A DNA stretch of 35,960 nucleotides from CALCMJ01 sp964475415 (GTDB lineage: Bacteria > Bacteroidota > Bacteroidia > Chitinophagales > Saprospiraceae): contig CAYYWZ010000039.1 of NCBI GenBank assembly GCA_964475415.1, positions 1 to 35,960 of the forward strand. The letters are read 5' to 3'. Below the pieces are notes generated by a model. It did no database searches and had not been told where the DNA came from. It saw nothing but the letters and a program-made list of their open reading frames with translations. The position numbers and the translations under genes were made by a program. Of the stretch, positions 1-10,100 are shown one piece after another. Numbering within the stretch: position 1 is the stretch's first letter; each line of letters opens with the position of its first letter.

Positions 1-207
1 TGAAGATTCATAGTTGGAATCGTTTCAGTTTTATTATTTCTCTTGTCATCCTAAGGGAACAAGGTTAGCCGAAGAAACATAATTCATCCGCTATACTATA
101 TTTCGATCTTGTGGAGAAATCTTGCCCCTCATAGCAAGTGTAATCTTCCTCAAAAGGCTAGTCCTTAACCTATTGAATTCTTCGAAAAAGAAACCATGTA
201 AAGAAAA

Positions 208-292
208 TTGTGTAGCCTACGAGCAAGGCCTCGCGTCAGTGATAGTAAGGAGCCGATAGGCGTCACAGCTGATGGACGTATCGGGGGCACAA
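208..292. ncRNA. Candidate structured RNA element, island 1
   Basis: Closing pairing TTGTG (208-212) with CACAA (288-292). Inside it, CCGATA (253-258) pairs with TATCGG (279-284), and CGTC (261-264) pairs with GACG (275-278) around a ten-base loop. An alternative pairing of the TCAGTGA stretch near 236-242 with TCAC (263-266) plus TGA (270-272) is mutually exclusive with the inner stem. This is seen in the sequence; no Rfam family was recognised, and because stems are symmetric the transcribed strand is not decided. Confidence 0.3.
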
Positions 293-320
293 CAATATAT
301 TTATTTCTACTGTTAATTAA

Positions 321-416
321 GGGTTATTATTGATGTAGCGAATGTGGTTATAGTCCATCGGGTGGGACCGAAGTGATAACGAAGTCCTGCATAGCACGCC
401 CGGACGCCCAAATAAC
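321..416. ncRNA. Candidate structured RNA element, island 2
   Basis: GTTATT (323-328) pairs with AATAAC (411-416) and encloses two arms. Arm one is GTTAT (347-351)/ATAAC (376-380) with an inner hairpin GTCC (353-356)/GGAC (365-368). Arm two is GTCC (384-387)/GGAC (402-405) with inner TGC (388-390)/GCA (394-396). The minus strand begins with a GGGCGTCC-GGGCGTG run, which loosely resembles GC-rich elements scattered between genes of other Bacteroidota. That resemblance is from memory only. It ends about 85 bases before the ribB start. Confidence 0.3.
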
Positions 417-500
417 TATATAGAATAGGACTTATATCATGATTTGCTTTACTATTACAGAAAACTATATGATCTTTGTGGTAAAATAATTAGGAATAAA

Positions 501-1649
501 ATGGCATACGATTCTACGGTAGAAATAAAATTAAACAGTATAGAGGAGGCTATAGCTGATATAAAAGCTGGTAAAGTTATCATAGTTGTCGATGATGAGG
601 ATAGGGAAAATGAGGGTGATTTTGTATGTGCAGCGGATAAGGTAACGCCGGAGATTATCAATTTTATGTCAAAATATGGAAGGGGACTTATCTGTTCGCC
701 TATCACAGAAGAACGTGCTACCGCTCTAGAGCTAAACAGAATGGTAACTGAAAATACAGATCTGCACGGAACCGCCTTTACCGTTTCTATAGATTATAGA
801 AAGCAGGGTTGCACAACGGGGATTTCTGCTTATGATCGATCGACAGGGATTAAAGCCCTGGTAGATCCTAATACACAACCTCAGGATTATGCCAGGCCCG
901 GACATATTTTTCCACTTGTTGCTAAACCTGGCGGCGTGTTACGAAGAACAGGTCATACTGAAGCGACGATCGATCTTGCTAAATTAGCAGGACTTAACCC
1001 AGCTGGAGTACTAGTCGAGATTCTTAATGAGGATGGCACAATGGCAAGACTTCCTGAGCTTAAGGTAATAGCGGAACAACTAGATCTGAGTATAATAAGT
1101 ATAAAAGATCTGGTATCGTGGAGAATGCAAAGAGAGCGCCTGATTGTAAAGGATAGTTCTTTTAGGATGAATACACAATTTGGCGAAATGGAATGTATCA
1201 GTTACAAAGAGCGGAATTCCAATATGATGCATCTAGTGATCAAAAAAGGTGAGTGGACAGAGTCTGAATCTGTACTTACTAAGGTCCACGCATCCAACAA
1301 CGCTAGAGATGTTTTTTCTATGTTTATCGAGGGCAAAGATAATGCTATTATAAAATGTATGGAAAAGATAGGTGAAGCGGGTAAGGGTGTTATTGTCCTA
1401 CTAAGACACCAAGATCCAGAAAATGCTATAGAAGAAACGTATAATATGATTTCTGATCAGGTAAATAATAATCAAGATATCGATCTGTTACCAAGTAATG
1501 ATGAGATGAAACAAAGAGAACTAGGAATAGGTGCTCAAATTATAAATGACCTAGGTATCCGAAAGCTTAAATTACTAAGTAACAGCGAAAGAAAAAGGGT
1601 AGGTCTTATCGGATATGAATTAGAAATAATGGAGCATGTTCCATACTAA
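501..1649 (+). CDS. ribB: 3,4-dihydroxy-2-butanone 4-phosphate synthase (RibB) fused to a degenerate GTP cyclohydrolase II-like domain
   Basis: The N-terminal half (residues 1 to about 205) is RibB, which converts ribulose 5-phosphate to the four-carbon precursor of riboflavin in the cytoplasm. The acidic motif DDEDRENEGDF (from residue 31), TTGISAYDR (105-113) and HTEA (152-155) are intact, as expected for the Mg2+ and substrate sites. Residues about 215-382 align in layout with GTP cyclohydrolase II, but the zinc-binding Cys/GSLRCDC region is replaced by VHASNNARDVFSMF, so GTP cyclohydrolase activity is unlikely. This resembles the RibBX arrangement described in Proteobacteria, in which a RibA-like domain has lost its catalytic residues. 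I start at ATG 501, which places the conserved RibB N-terminus normally; a TTG at 444 would add 19 unconserved residues. A separate ribA elsewhere is inferred. Confidence 0.9.
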   Translation: MAYDSTVEIKLNSIEEAIADIKAGKVIIVVDDEDRENEGDFVCAADKVTPEIINFMSKYGRGLICSPITEERATALELNRMVTENTDLHGTAFTVSIDYRKQGCTTGISAYDRSTGIKALVDPNTQPQDYARPGHIFPLVAKPGGVLRRTGHTEATIDLAKLAGLNPAGVLVEILNEDGTMARLPELKVIAEQLDLSIISIKDLVSWRMQRERLIVKDSSFRMNTQFGEMECISYKERNSNMMHLVIKKGEWTESESVLTKVHASNNARDVFSMFIEGKDNAIIKCMEKIGEAGKGVIVLLRHQDPENAIEETYNMISDQVNNNQDIDLLPSNDEMKQRELGIGAQIINDLGIRKLKLLSNSERKRVGLIGYELEIMEHVPY

Positions 1650-1671
1650 ACAACTCTAGGAGACAGAACTT

Positions 1672-1693
1672 ACACTTGATAAGTGCTAAGTGT
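1672..1693 (+). other. Inverted repeat after ribB
   Basis: ACACTT (1672-1677) and AAGTGT (1688-1693) are perfect complements. A nested alternative is CACTT-GAT-AAGTG (1673-1685). There is no clean T-run afterwards, so it may be a weak terminator or an operator for the downstream pckA promoter. Confidence 0.3.
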
Positions 1694-1706
1694 TAGTTTA
1701 GCTTCA

Positions 1707-1714
1707 TATATTTG
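1707..1714 (+). promoter_or_regulatory. Candidate -7 promoter box for pckA
   Basis: TATATTTG matches the Bacteroidota primary-sigma -7 consensus TAnnTTTG exactly. It lies 83 bases before the pckA ATG in otherwise empty sequence. No good -33 TTTG is visible at the usual spacing, so the assignment rests on one box. The inverted repeat at 1672-1693 lies just upstream, where the -33 region would be. Confidence 0.4.
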
Positions 1715-1796
1715 CAAAAATTTCTTACAAACATAATAATATACAATTATAGCTTAAAGTCAATAAGTTAATATTAGAAAATTAAAAATAATTATA

Positions 1797-3371
1797 ATGA
1801 GTGTAGCAATAGATCAAAAGGTACACAATAACCTACGTCCTGCCAAACTAGTAGAACATACCATCTCTAAAGGCTTGGGAAAACTAAGTAGTTCTGGTGC
1901 CCTCGTGGTCAATACTGGAAAATTTACTGGAAGATCTCCTAAAGACAGATATATTGTCAAAGATGATATAACAGCGAGTACAGTAGACTGGGGTGATATA
2001 AATATTCCTATAGAGGCAGATTCTTATCAGGCGTTGTATAAGCGTATGATGGATTACATGGAAGGTCTAGACGAGTATTATGTCAGAGATGCAGTAGGTG
2101 GAGCGAGTAAGAAGTACGATATAAAAATAAAAGTATATACAGAACATCCGTGGCAAAATATGTTTGCCTACAATATGTTCTTAAGACCTACGGAGGGAGA
2201 ATCATTTGGTGATGCTGATTGGAAAGTATACGCTTTTCCTACGGTAGAAGCAGATCCAGCTATACACAAAACAAGACAGGAAAATTTCTCTATCATCAAC
2301 TTTACGGAGAAGACAATTATTATAGGAGGTACTGCCTATACGGGAGAGATAAAGAAAGGTATTTTTTCTGCCTTGAATTATTTGTTGCCTACCAATTTCA
2401 ACGTTTTGCCTATGCACTGTTCTGCTAATGTAGGTGTAAAAGGGGATACTTCTTTGTTTTTTGGATTATCAGGAACAGGAAAAACAACTTTATCTAACGA
2501 TCCTGACAGAAGACTTATCGGGGATGATGAGCATGGCTGGGCAACGAGCAGTGTCTTCAATTTTGAGGGAGGATGTTATGCAAAAACTATCGACTTGTCA
2601 GAGTCTAAAGAGCCACAGATTTTTGCTGCCATAAAGTTTGGTGCATTGCTAGAAAATGTAGGCTTTCTAGAAGACGATTGTACTGTAGACTATGAAGATG
2701 TTTCTATTACTCAGAATACTAGAGTGAGTTATCCTATCTATCATATCGATAATATCATGTATAAGTCTAGAGGCGATCTACCTAAGAATATATTCTTTTT
2801 GACCTGTGATGCTTTTGGTGTATTACCTCCGATAAGTAAACTAACAAAAGAGCAGGCCATGTATCATTTCATAAGTGGATATACAGCAAAAATTGCAGGT
2901 ACCGAAGAGGGAATTACTGAGCCGCAAGCAACATTTTCTGCTTGTTTCGGAGCACCTTTCTTGCCACTGCATCCGACGCAGTATGCGGATCTGTTAGGAA
3001 AAAAAATAGATAACGGATGTGATTTTGGAGATGGTAAGATCAATGTATGGTTAATCAATACTGGATGGACAGGAGGTCCATACGGTACAGGTTCTAGGAT
3101 GGAGTTATCCTATACTAGAGCAATGATCAAAGCAGCGCTTACCGGCAAATTAGATAAGGTAGCGTATAATAACCTAGATACATTTAACCTGTCTATTCCT
3201 AGTAGCTGTCCAGATGTACCTAACGCGTTATTAAATCCGAGAGATACTTGGCCTAATGAAAAAGAGTATGATGCTATGGCCTTAGATCTTGCAAAACGTT
3301 TTGAGAAAAATTTTGAAAGTTATAAGGCACAGGCTAGTGCAGATATTGTTTCTGCTGGACCTAAGTTCTAG
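1797..3371 (+). CDS. pckA: Phosphoenolpyruvate carboxykinase (ATP)
   Basis: Cytoplasmic enzyme that decarboxylates oxaloacetate to PEP with ATP, the entry step of gluconeogenesis; it can run in reverse in some anaerobes. The protein has 524 residues, close to the usual 530-540. The kinase-1a P-loop GLSGTGKTT is at residues 223-231, followed by the kinase-2/metal region GDDEHGW. CDAFGVLPP and the C-terminal adenine-site stretch YGTGSRMELSYTRAMI are also present. These are hallmarks of the ATP-dependent rather than the GTP-dependent family. The gene stands alone, with its own candidate promoter upstream and a strong terminator 25 bases after the stop, so it is probably a single-gene transcript. 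Confidence 0.97.
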   Translation: MSVAIDQKVHNNLRPAKLVEHTISKGLGKLSSSGALVVNTGKFTGRSPKDRYIVKDDITASTVDWGDINIPIEADSYQALYKRMMDYMEGLDEYYVRDAVGGASKKYDIKIKVYTEHPWQNMFAYNMFLRPTEGESFGDADWKVYAFPTVEADPAIHKTRQENFSIINFTEKTIIIGGTAYTGEIKKGIFSALNYLLPTNFNVLPMHCSANVGVKGDTSLFFGLSGTGKTTLSNDPDRRLIGDDEHGWATSSVFNFEGGCYAKTIDLSESKEPQIFAAIKFGALLENVGFLEDDCTVDYEDVSITQNTRVSYPIYHIDNIMYKSRGDLPKNIFFLTCDAFGVLPPISKLTKEQAMYHFISGYTAKIAGTEEGITEPQATFSACFGAPFLPLHPTQYADLLGKKIDNGCDFGDGKINVWLINTGWTGGPYGTGSRMELSYTRAMIKAALTGKLDKVAYNNLDTFNLSIPSSCPDVPNALLNPRDTWPNEKEYDAMALDLAKRFEKNFESYKAQASADIVSAGPKF

Positions 3372-3395
3372 TAACTATAGAAAATATATTTTGGA

Positions 3396-3426
3396 AGCCT
3401 ACAAGTTTTGCTTGTAGGCTTTTTTT
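3396..3426 (+). terminator. Rho-independent terminator of pckA
   Basis: A perfect ten-base stem, AGCCTACAAG (3396-3405) with CTTGTAGGCT (3411-3420), has a five-base loop and is followed directly by six T. It starts 25 bases after the pckA stop codon. The opposite strand lacks a comparable T-run after the stem, so it works mainly for the plus strand. Confidence 0.92.
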
Positions 3427-3504
3427 GTAAATATTATCAGCTGTATTGTAGTATATAAAATTACAGAGAAGAATTTACTTCAATAAGTAAACAACTAAGA
3501 TTAT

Positions 3505-3967
3505 CTACTTTATAACAAATCGTTGTACAGCTGTTTTTTTATTGTCAATATTAAGGTGTAATATATACATGCCGCTAATTATATTATCGACTTGTAACAA
3601 AAATGATTCATCAAAGAAACTACCTTTTTAGACGACTTGACCTCATAGATCTATAAGTTGATATTGTACTTAAAAGAAGTACGTATTGGATAGGTTGTAA
3701 GATCGAATAGATCAGCAGTTTTTACAAGACGTGTAAAATCAGTATTGGTAAATACATTTTCTGTAGGTACCTCATTACTCAAGCTTGTAATGCCTTCCAT
3801 TGTTCCCGTAAAAGAGTTGGTCTTATCAGCGGTAATACTAGCATCGTATTCTATAGGAGGAATAATTTCATAAGTTTTTGTTGCTAGTCATATACAACAA
3901 AGGTATCTAGTTGAGAAAAAAGAGCAATTGTTAATGATAAGAATAAAAGTGTAAAAGTACTTTTCAT
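3505..3967 (-). pseudogene. Decayed T9SS type A cargo protein gene (three frames)
   Basis: Reading the minus strand from ATG at 3967 gives a classical signal peptide (MKSTFTLLFLSLTIALFSQ) and then a TAG at 3886-3884 after 27 codons. A second frame from 3884 gives 77 codons, beginning ATKTYEIIPPIEYDASITADKT, then TAG at 3653-3651. A third frame (about 3615-3508) gives the typical end of a T9SS type A sorting domain, including SGMYILHLNIDNKK, and stops at 3505. Signal peptide, body and sorting tail are thus in order but split by two frameshifts. At full length the protein would be only about 150 residues. The exact indel sites cannot be placed without a homologue. The stretch 3427-3504 holds nothing else recognised. 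Confidence 0.75.
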
Positions 3968-4178
3968 TTTTAGGGGGTTTAAAAATGGTCAAATGTTAGA
4001 ATTCTATAATTATGGAATATAGTTGTAATAAAGTAGCTCGTCTAAACTTTTACTTGATTATTTTTTAGTCTGTGCGTTATAGAAATATTCTATAATTCTG
4101 TAAGACCTAATAATTAAATGTAATTTCAAGCAGCACCTTATCGTATTATGGAGTCTTATAGTTACAAAATCAATACGA
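3968..4178. promoter_or_regulatory. Divergent intergenic region with a repeated 11-mer and an inverted repeat
   Basis: This gap lies between the minus-strand T9SS relic and the plus-strand giant adhesin. ATTCTATAATT occurs twice, at 4001-4011 and 4087-4097. The second copy overlaps a perfect inverted repeat ATAGAA-ATA-TTCTAT at 4079-4093. No TAnnTTTG box was found. The repeats may mark a regulator site for the adhesin, but this is inference. Confidence 0.3.
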
Positions 4179-7100
4179 ATGCGATCAACTTTCTCCATTT
4201 TCATCATTCTGCTTTTGCAACTGCATCTAGTTGTGGCTCAGTCCATAGATGGTCCTATTATCACTTGTGGACTAGATTGTTATACTTATGAAGTAAGTAG
4301 TGGTGCTGGTGGACCCTACATATGGACGGTGTCAGACGGTGTAGCGTCTAATGGAATGGGCACATCAATAAATATTTGCTGGGATGATGAAGGACCAGGA
4401 ATGATAAGTGTTATTGATAATTCAGCAAATCCAGGAAGTAATCAGTATCTCCTTACAGTAGATATAATAGAACCTTTAGATCCAGAAATATTCTTTCCGT
4501 TATATCCTACCTGTGTAAGTACAGATACACTTAATTCTACTGGGCAAATAGAGTTGCCACCAATAACTTGCAAGACAGCCTGTCCAGGTTCTGTGGCTAC
4601 TTATTTTACAGAAGATATAAGTGGTGTAACAAATAGTTGGCTTGTGGAAGGAGGGTCGATATTAAGTACCAGTTCTAATTCTGCAACAATAGCGTGGGAT
4701 GATGCTTTGGACTATGGCTTTATAGCCTTGTATCAGGAACAAGGTTCATTATGTAGCGATTCTATTAAGTACTGTATAGAGATGTTAGAATCTGTCGATT
4801 TAGATATCTTATCATCAAATGGTGGTGCTACAAGTGCAACGTTATGTGTAGGTCAGACCTTGTATCTAGAAGCCTTATCAACTAATGCCATAGAATATGA
4901 TTGGACAACAACTGGGGGTCAAACTTTTTCTGGGTCTGAGGTAGCTATAACTTTTCCTACTGCAGGAAACCATCAGGTTGCGTTAACAGGAATTACAGAT
5001 TGTTACTGTGCGGATACAATTTATTACGATGTAATAGTAGGCTCTGTTCCTGGTCCAGAGATATTGTGCACGGGAATCAGTTGTGTGGGAGAAGAACATA
5101 CTTATTACGCAGGAGAAACATGTTCTACTTACTCCTGGTCTATTAGTTCAGAAGGTACTATTGTAGAAGGTGGTGGCGCAGGGGATGACTATATTACAGT
5201 TATATGGAATAATGGACCGTCTGGAGTAGTATCACTTTCTACATCAGGATGCGACACACCTACTTGCCAAGAAGCGACAGAAGTTTCTATTCCTGTCATG
5301 GATGGAAACGCATATATCAGTGGACCAGATGTAGTTTGCTGGGATGAGGTTAGTAAGTTTACAGCTCCGTATTATCAGGGTGCTGATTATATCTGGAGTA
5401 TTTCAGGAAATGGTACTATTATATCTGGTTATAATACAAATGAAATAACTGTCGAATGGCAGACGCAAAATTGGCAACCAGACAGTTCCTTTATAGAATT
5501 ATATATTGATAATTGTTATCTAGAATGTACCGCTTATGGAAATAAGGAAATAGATTTAAAAAGAAGATTTTTAATTTCTGGAGATTCTGAAATTTGTGAA
5601 AATAATAATAGTTTTTTCTCTGCTGCTGCGGGCTATGATTTTGCAAAAGCTGATTGGGAAGTATATGACCCTCAAGGTGTGCTTATCGCCTCTATTCCAG
5701 ATGAAGACTTCTTAAATTATACTTTTGTAAATGGACCGGGCACATACCAGATAATTGCTTATGAAAATTCAGGAACTTATTGTAATAATGAAGCTACAGC
5801 ATTTATAAGAGTTATCAGTACACCAGATGCACCAAGCAGTATAGACGGACCTTCAGCTATTTGTATAAATGAATACTATAATTACAGTGTAGACAATGAT
5901 CGAACTAATTATTCTGCTAGATGGAATATAAGAGATGGAAATATCTTCCAAGTATTAACAGGAAATACGATTTCTTATCAGTGGACAACTAGCGGGCCCT
6001 ATACATTAGAAGTATTATTTGTAGATGATCTTACAGGCTGTAGATCTGACCTTGTAACACTTCTAATAAATCAAATAACTCCATCTGCGCTAGTCGGAGA
6101 TAATATGGTATGTATAGACAATATAGGTTATTACGAAGTCATAGGTGCTGAGGGAAATACTTTAGACTGGAGCATCACACCAGCAAATGCAGGGAGTATC
6201 ATCGAATTGCCAGATGGTAAAGCGGAAATTTTGTGGAATATTGGAGGGATACACCAGATAGAAACTTTGTATTGTGGAAATATCCTAAATTTTAGTGTGG
6301 AAGTAGAAGAACCATCTATTCCTAGTCTTGTCTATCCGTCAGGTATATGTGAGGGGTCTATTGCTACACTTATAGCAGGATTGTTACCAGGAGAAACCTT
6401 AGTGGTTAGGAATGATGATGATGACATAATAGGTACAGGTTCTAGTTTAAATATTATGTCAGGATATTATACGATTGAGTTTACAAACTTAGATGGCTGT
6501 TTAATAAGAGAAAATATATTTATAGATAGTTATCCTGCTCCAGAGATATTAATATCTACACCGGGTCCTACTGCTTATTGTGACCAGCTGCCGAGTTTAG
6601 ATCTATATGCAATTAACACTAATGAAGGGTATACCTATCAGTGGTTTAGAAATAACATACCTGTAGGAACAGACTCGGAATTATTTACAACAAACCAAGT
6701 AGGCACATATACGGTAGAAGTTACAGACAAGAATGGTTGTACAGCTATCTCTAATGAGATAGTATTAGAGACTGGAGTTTGTATAGGTTTTCCGGCTGAT
6801 TGTGTCGCTACAGGAACGATAGATTTTATTCCCAGTCAGGGTACTTTTTGTAACACTTATGATTTTGCTAATAATTCAGTAGGGTATGTGCCTGGTTCGT
6901 TAGCTTATAATTTTGGAGATCCAGATAGTGGTGTTAATAATACTTCTTCTAATGAAAACCCTAAGCATGTATATGCAAAGGCAGGTTTTTATTTTGTTAT
7001 ATTATCTGGTGGACTACCTGCAGATCCTCCACCTGGAGTTTGTCTTGGAGGTGTCGGCAAATTGGTTACGGTACCTGTTGCTGCAGATTTTGATTTCACC

Positions 7101-10100
7101 CCTTCATGTACCAATGCCCTGACAAGCTTTAGAGAGTTAGCAACTTTCCTACCTACATTTTCTATAAGTTCTTACGAGTGGGATTTTGGAGATCCGGGAA
7201 GTGGACTAGATAATATGTCTTCTGATCAGAACCCCGAGCACTCGTATAATACTTCAGGAAAATATATTGTTACCCTTACTGTAACTTCTAACACAGGATG
7301 TCAGGCAAGAATAGCAAAAGAGATTACGGTAAATCCTACCCCAGTTATAGATTTCGATTTACCGAGTATACAGTGTATTTCTAAAGGACTACAATTTGTA
7401 ACCTTAGATACAGGAAATATAGTAAAACTAGAATGGGACTTTGGTGATCCAGGGAGTGGTGCAGCAAATAATTCTAACAGTGCAATAGCTATACATGAAT
7501 ATGATATAGCGGGAGCCTACTTTGTTACACTCACTGTTGAAAATATTTATGGATGTATAAATATCGTAAGTAAAATTTTACAAATAAGTGATACAAATTT
7601 ATCAGGTCAGATTACACCGGATGTGTTGCTCCCTGTTTGTCTAGGAGAAACAGTTACGCTATCTGCTCCTCCAGGGGGAGTTAGTTTTCTCTGGTCTACT
7701 GGTGAGAATACGCCAACAATAGAAGTTACAGAGCCAGGTTCTTATGGTGTAACCGTAACAGGTGCAGATGTGTGTGATTATGTGCCAGATGAATTTCTTA
7801 TAAATTTCACCCCTATACCGGAGACCACTATTAGAGGATTTATTGTAAATAATTTCAGTGCGTCTCAAGAAACTTATTATGATGAAATAGAAATCTGTCT
7901 AGGAGAAAATATAGTACTACAAGCTAATTTTATTTCTAACACCTCCTATCTATGGTCTAATAGTGAAACAGGTAGTTTCCTTAATCAAGAAAACTTTTCT
8001 ACTCTTCCAGTTGGTGAATATGAGTATACGGTAGAGCTAACAGACAATCTTACTGGTTGTACTTTTCTTAGTGATCCTTTCAAGGTAATTATAAGACCAC
8101 TTCCAGATGTTCCACAAATTCAGGTGAGTGAAACTGACCCTTGCGAGGGTACACCAGTAACATTTACTGTTACGAATCCACAGCCTGGAGCATACTATAC
8201 ATGGAACAATGGAAAGACAGGACTGAGTATAACAGAATCTGCGGCAGGTGCTTATTTTGTATCTGTTATTTCTCCTTTTGGATGTTCTGCAGAATCTTTT
8301 TATTCTTCTATATCATCTAAGCCTAATGGGGATGTCCTTGTTTTAGGTTGTAGACAAGCTTGCTTTCCAGATACCCTATGTCTGCCTAACCTAGGTGGAA
8401 TTACATATCAGTGGATAAAGGATGGAATAGATGTCCCTGCTCCGGAAGGAACAATAAGAGATTATATTGTAACTGAACCAGGAGATTACCAGGTGATACT
8501 TACGAATTGGTTAGGTTGTGTTGATACAAGTGATGTGCTCAATCTAGAGCCAGAACCTGCTGATCAGTCAGTCGAGGGAAAGATATTTATAGACAATAAC
8601 GGAGATGGTATATACGATATAGGAGATGAGTTATTAAGTGGCATTCCTGTATACCTTTATTCGGCAACAACAATTGTTGCAAATACTTCTTCAGATGTAA
8701 ATGGAACTTATATTTTTGATCCAATAATAGATACGGACTTGTCCGTACAGATAGATACAGCGGGACTAGGTCTTATGTTAGTGGGGAGCAACCTCGTATT
8801 ACCGCTTGATTTCAGTTCATGTATAGAAGATAAAGAGCTAGATTTTCCTCTATATAGAGACTGCGTCCCAACCTTCGGTTCAGTGACAGTAGCAGGTTGC
8901 GCAGGCCAGATGATAGATTATGAAGGTACGATGATAACAGTAGGTGAAACAGTGGATATTCCTTTTCTCAATGCTGAGGGATGTGACTCTACATTACAAG
9001 TTATTACAACAAGTTTTTTACCTCCGCTATTAGTATTGAATACTTCATCTACTTGTATAGGAGTCGATAATGGAGGCTTAGATATAACTATTAATTCAGG
9101 AACAAACCTCTCCTTTGCTATAGATGGAGCAACGATATATACGGCTGATCTGCAATACAATTCGCTGTCTTCTGGTCCTCACGTACTTACTGTACTAGAT
9201 GATAATGGATGTTATACTGACTATAATTTTATGATCGATGAGAACGTGAGTATACCAGCTATATTGAATACCTCAGCAAGTTGTGCAGGAAGTGATTCCG
9301 GATCCGTAGAAGTGATAACTTCTGGCGCAGCTGTGTTGAGTTACTCCATAGATGGAGTCAATTTTTCTAGTAATAATATTTTTACAGATTTGCCTACAGG
9401 AGATTATGACATCCAGATTATGGATATAGACGGTTGTATTTCTGTTTATAATACTAGTATTATAGAAGCTGTAGAGCCAGATATATTGCTTAGCGCTTCA
9501 GGCACCTGTGATAGTGGATCTGGAGGTACGATATCGATACAAAATCTTTCTACAGAAAATCTTGCATATTCTATGGATGGATCTAATTTTGTTGTGGATA
9601 ATGTCTTCACCGGATTATCAGTTGGTGTTTATGATGTGTTTTATTTATCAGCGGACAATTGCGTTTTTGTTAGTTCGATTGCTGTGCCGGAAGATCCTAT
9701 GCCTTCTATTACCTTAGGTACTGATTCTTCTTGTCCTGATAGCCCAACAGGGAGTATAATGATTGATAATAATTCTTCTGAAATACTGACCTACTCCTTA
9801 GATGGACTCAATTATCAATCTGAAATTGTATTTGATAATTTAGCTGCTGGAAACTATACAATTTCTGTTCTTACGCCGGATGGATGTGTGTTTACTTTTG
9901 ATACAGAGATAGAGGAAGGACCTAGTCTAGAAGTAGAAATAAACGATCCCATTATAGATTGTTCTATAGATGCAGTTACACTTAGTCCGATAGTAATAGA
10001 GCATAATGGAATCATAAATTATAGCTGGAGTAACGGAAGTAATAGTGAAGAAATTATTATAAACGATTCAGATACATACGTTGTAGAAATATCAGATCAA

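Larger units (their letters stand above)
1..440. other. Non-coding leader block upstream of ribB with two GC-rich islands
   Basis: No reading frame of 60 codons or more lies here on either strand, although the stretch is 440 bases long in a gene-dense window. Positions about 1-200 are AT-rich and unremarkable. Two islands, about 208-292 and 321-416, are near half G+C in an otherwise AT-rich region and fold into hairpins, listed separately. I could not match the block to an FMN riboswitch, tmRNA, RNase P RNA, SRP RNA or group II intron domain V. The strand of any transcript is unknown. It could be a ribB leader on the plus strand or an independent RNA or repeated element on the minus strand. 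Confidence 0.5.

Noticed and set aside
1..440. FMN riboswitch upstream of ribB
   Set aside because: The conserved RFN core (for example GGGTGAAATTCCC and the AGTCTGGATGGGAGAAG region) is not present on either strand.
1..440. RNase P RNA, tmRNA, SRP RNA or group II intron domain V
   Set aside because: No GAGGAAAGTCC core, no tag-peptide frame, no SRP GGAAG/GCAGCC loop. The AGCCGATA hairpin does not have the 34-base domain V layout.
444..500. TTG start for ribB 19 codons upstream
   Set aside because: The added residues have no family resemblance, and the ATG at 501 gives the standard RibB N-terminus.
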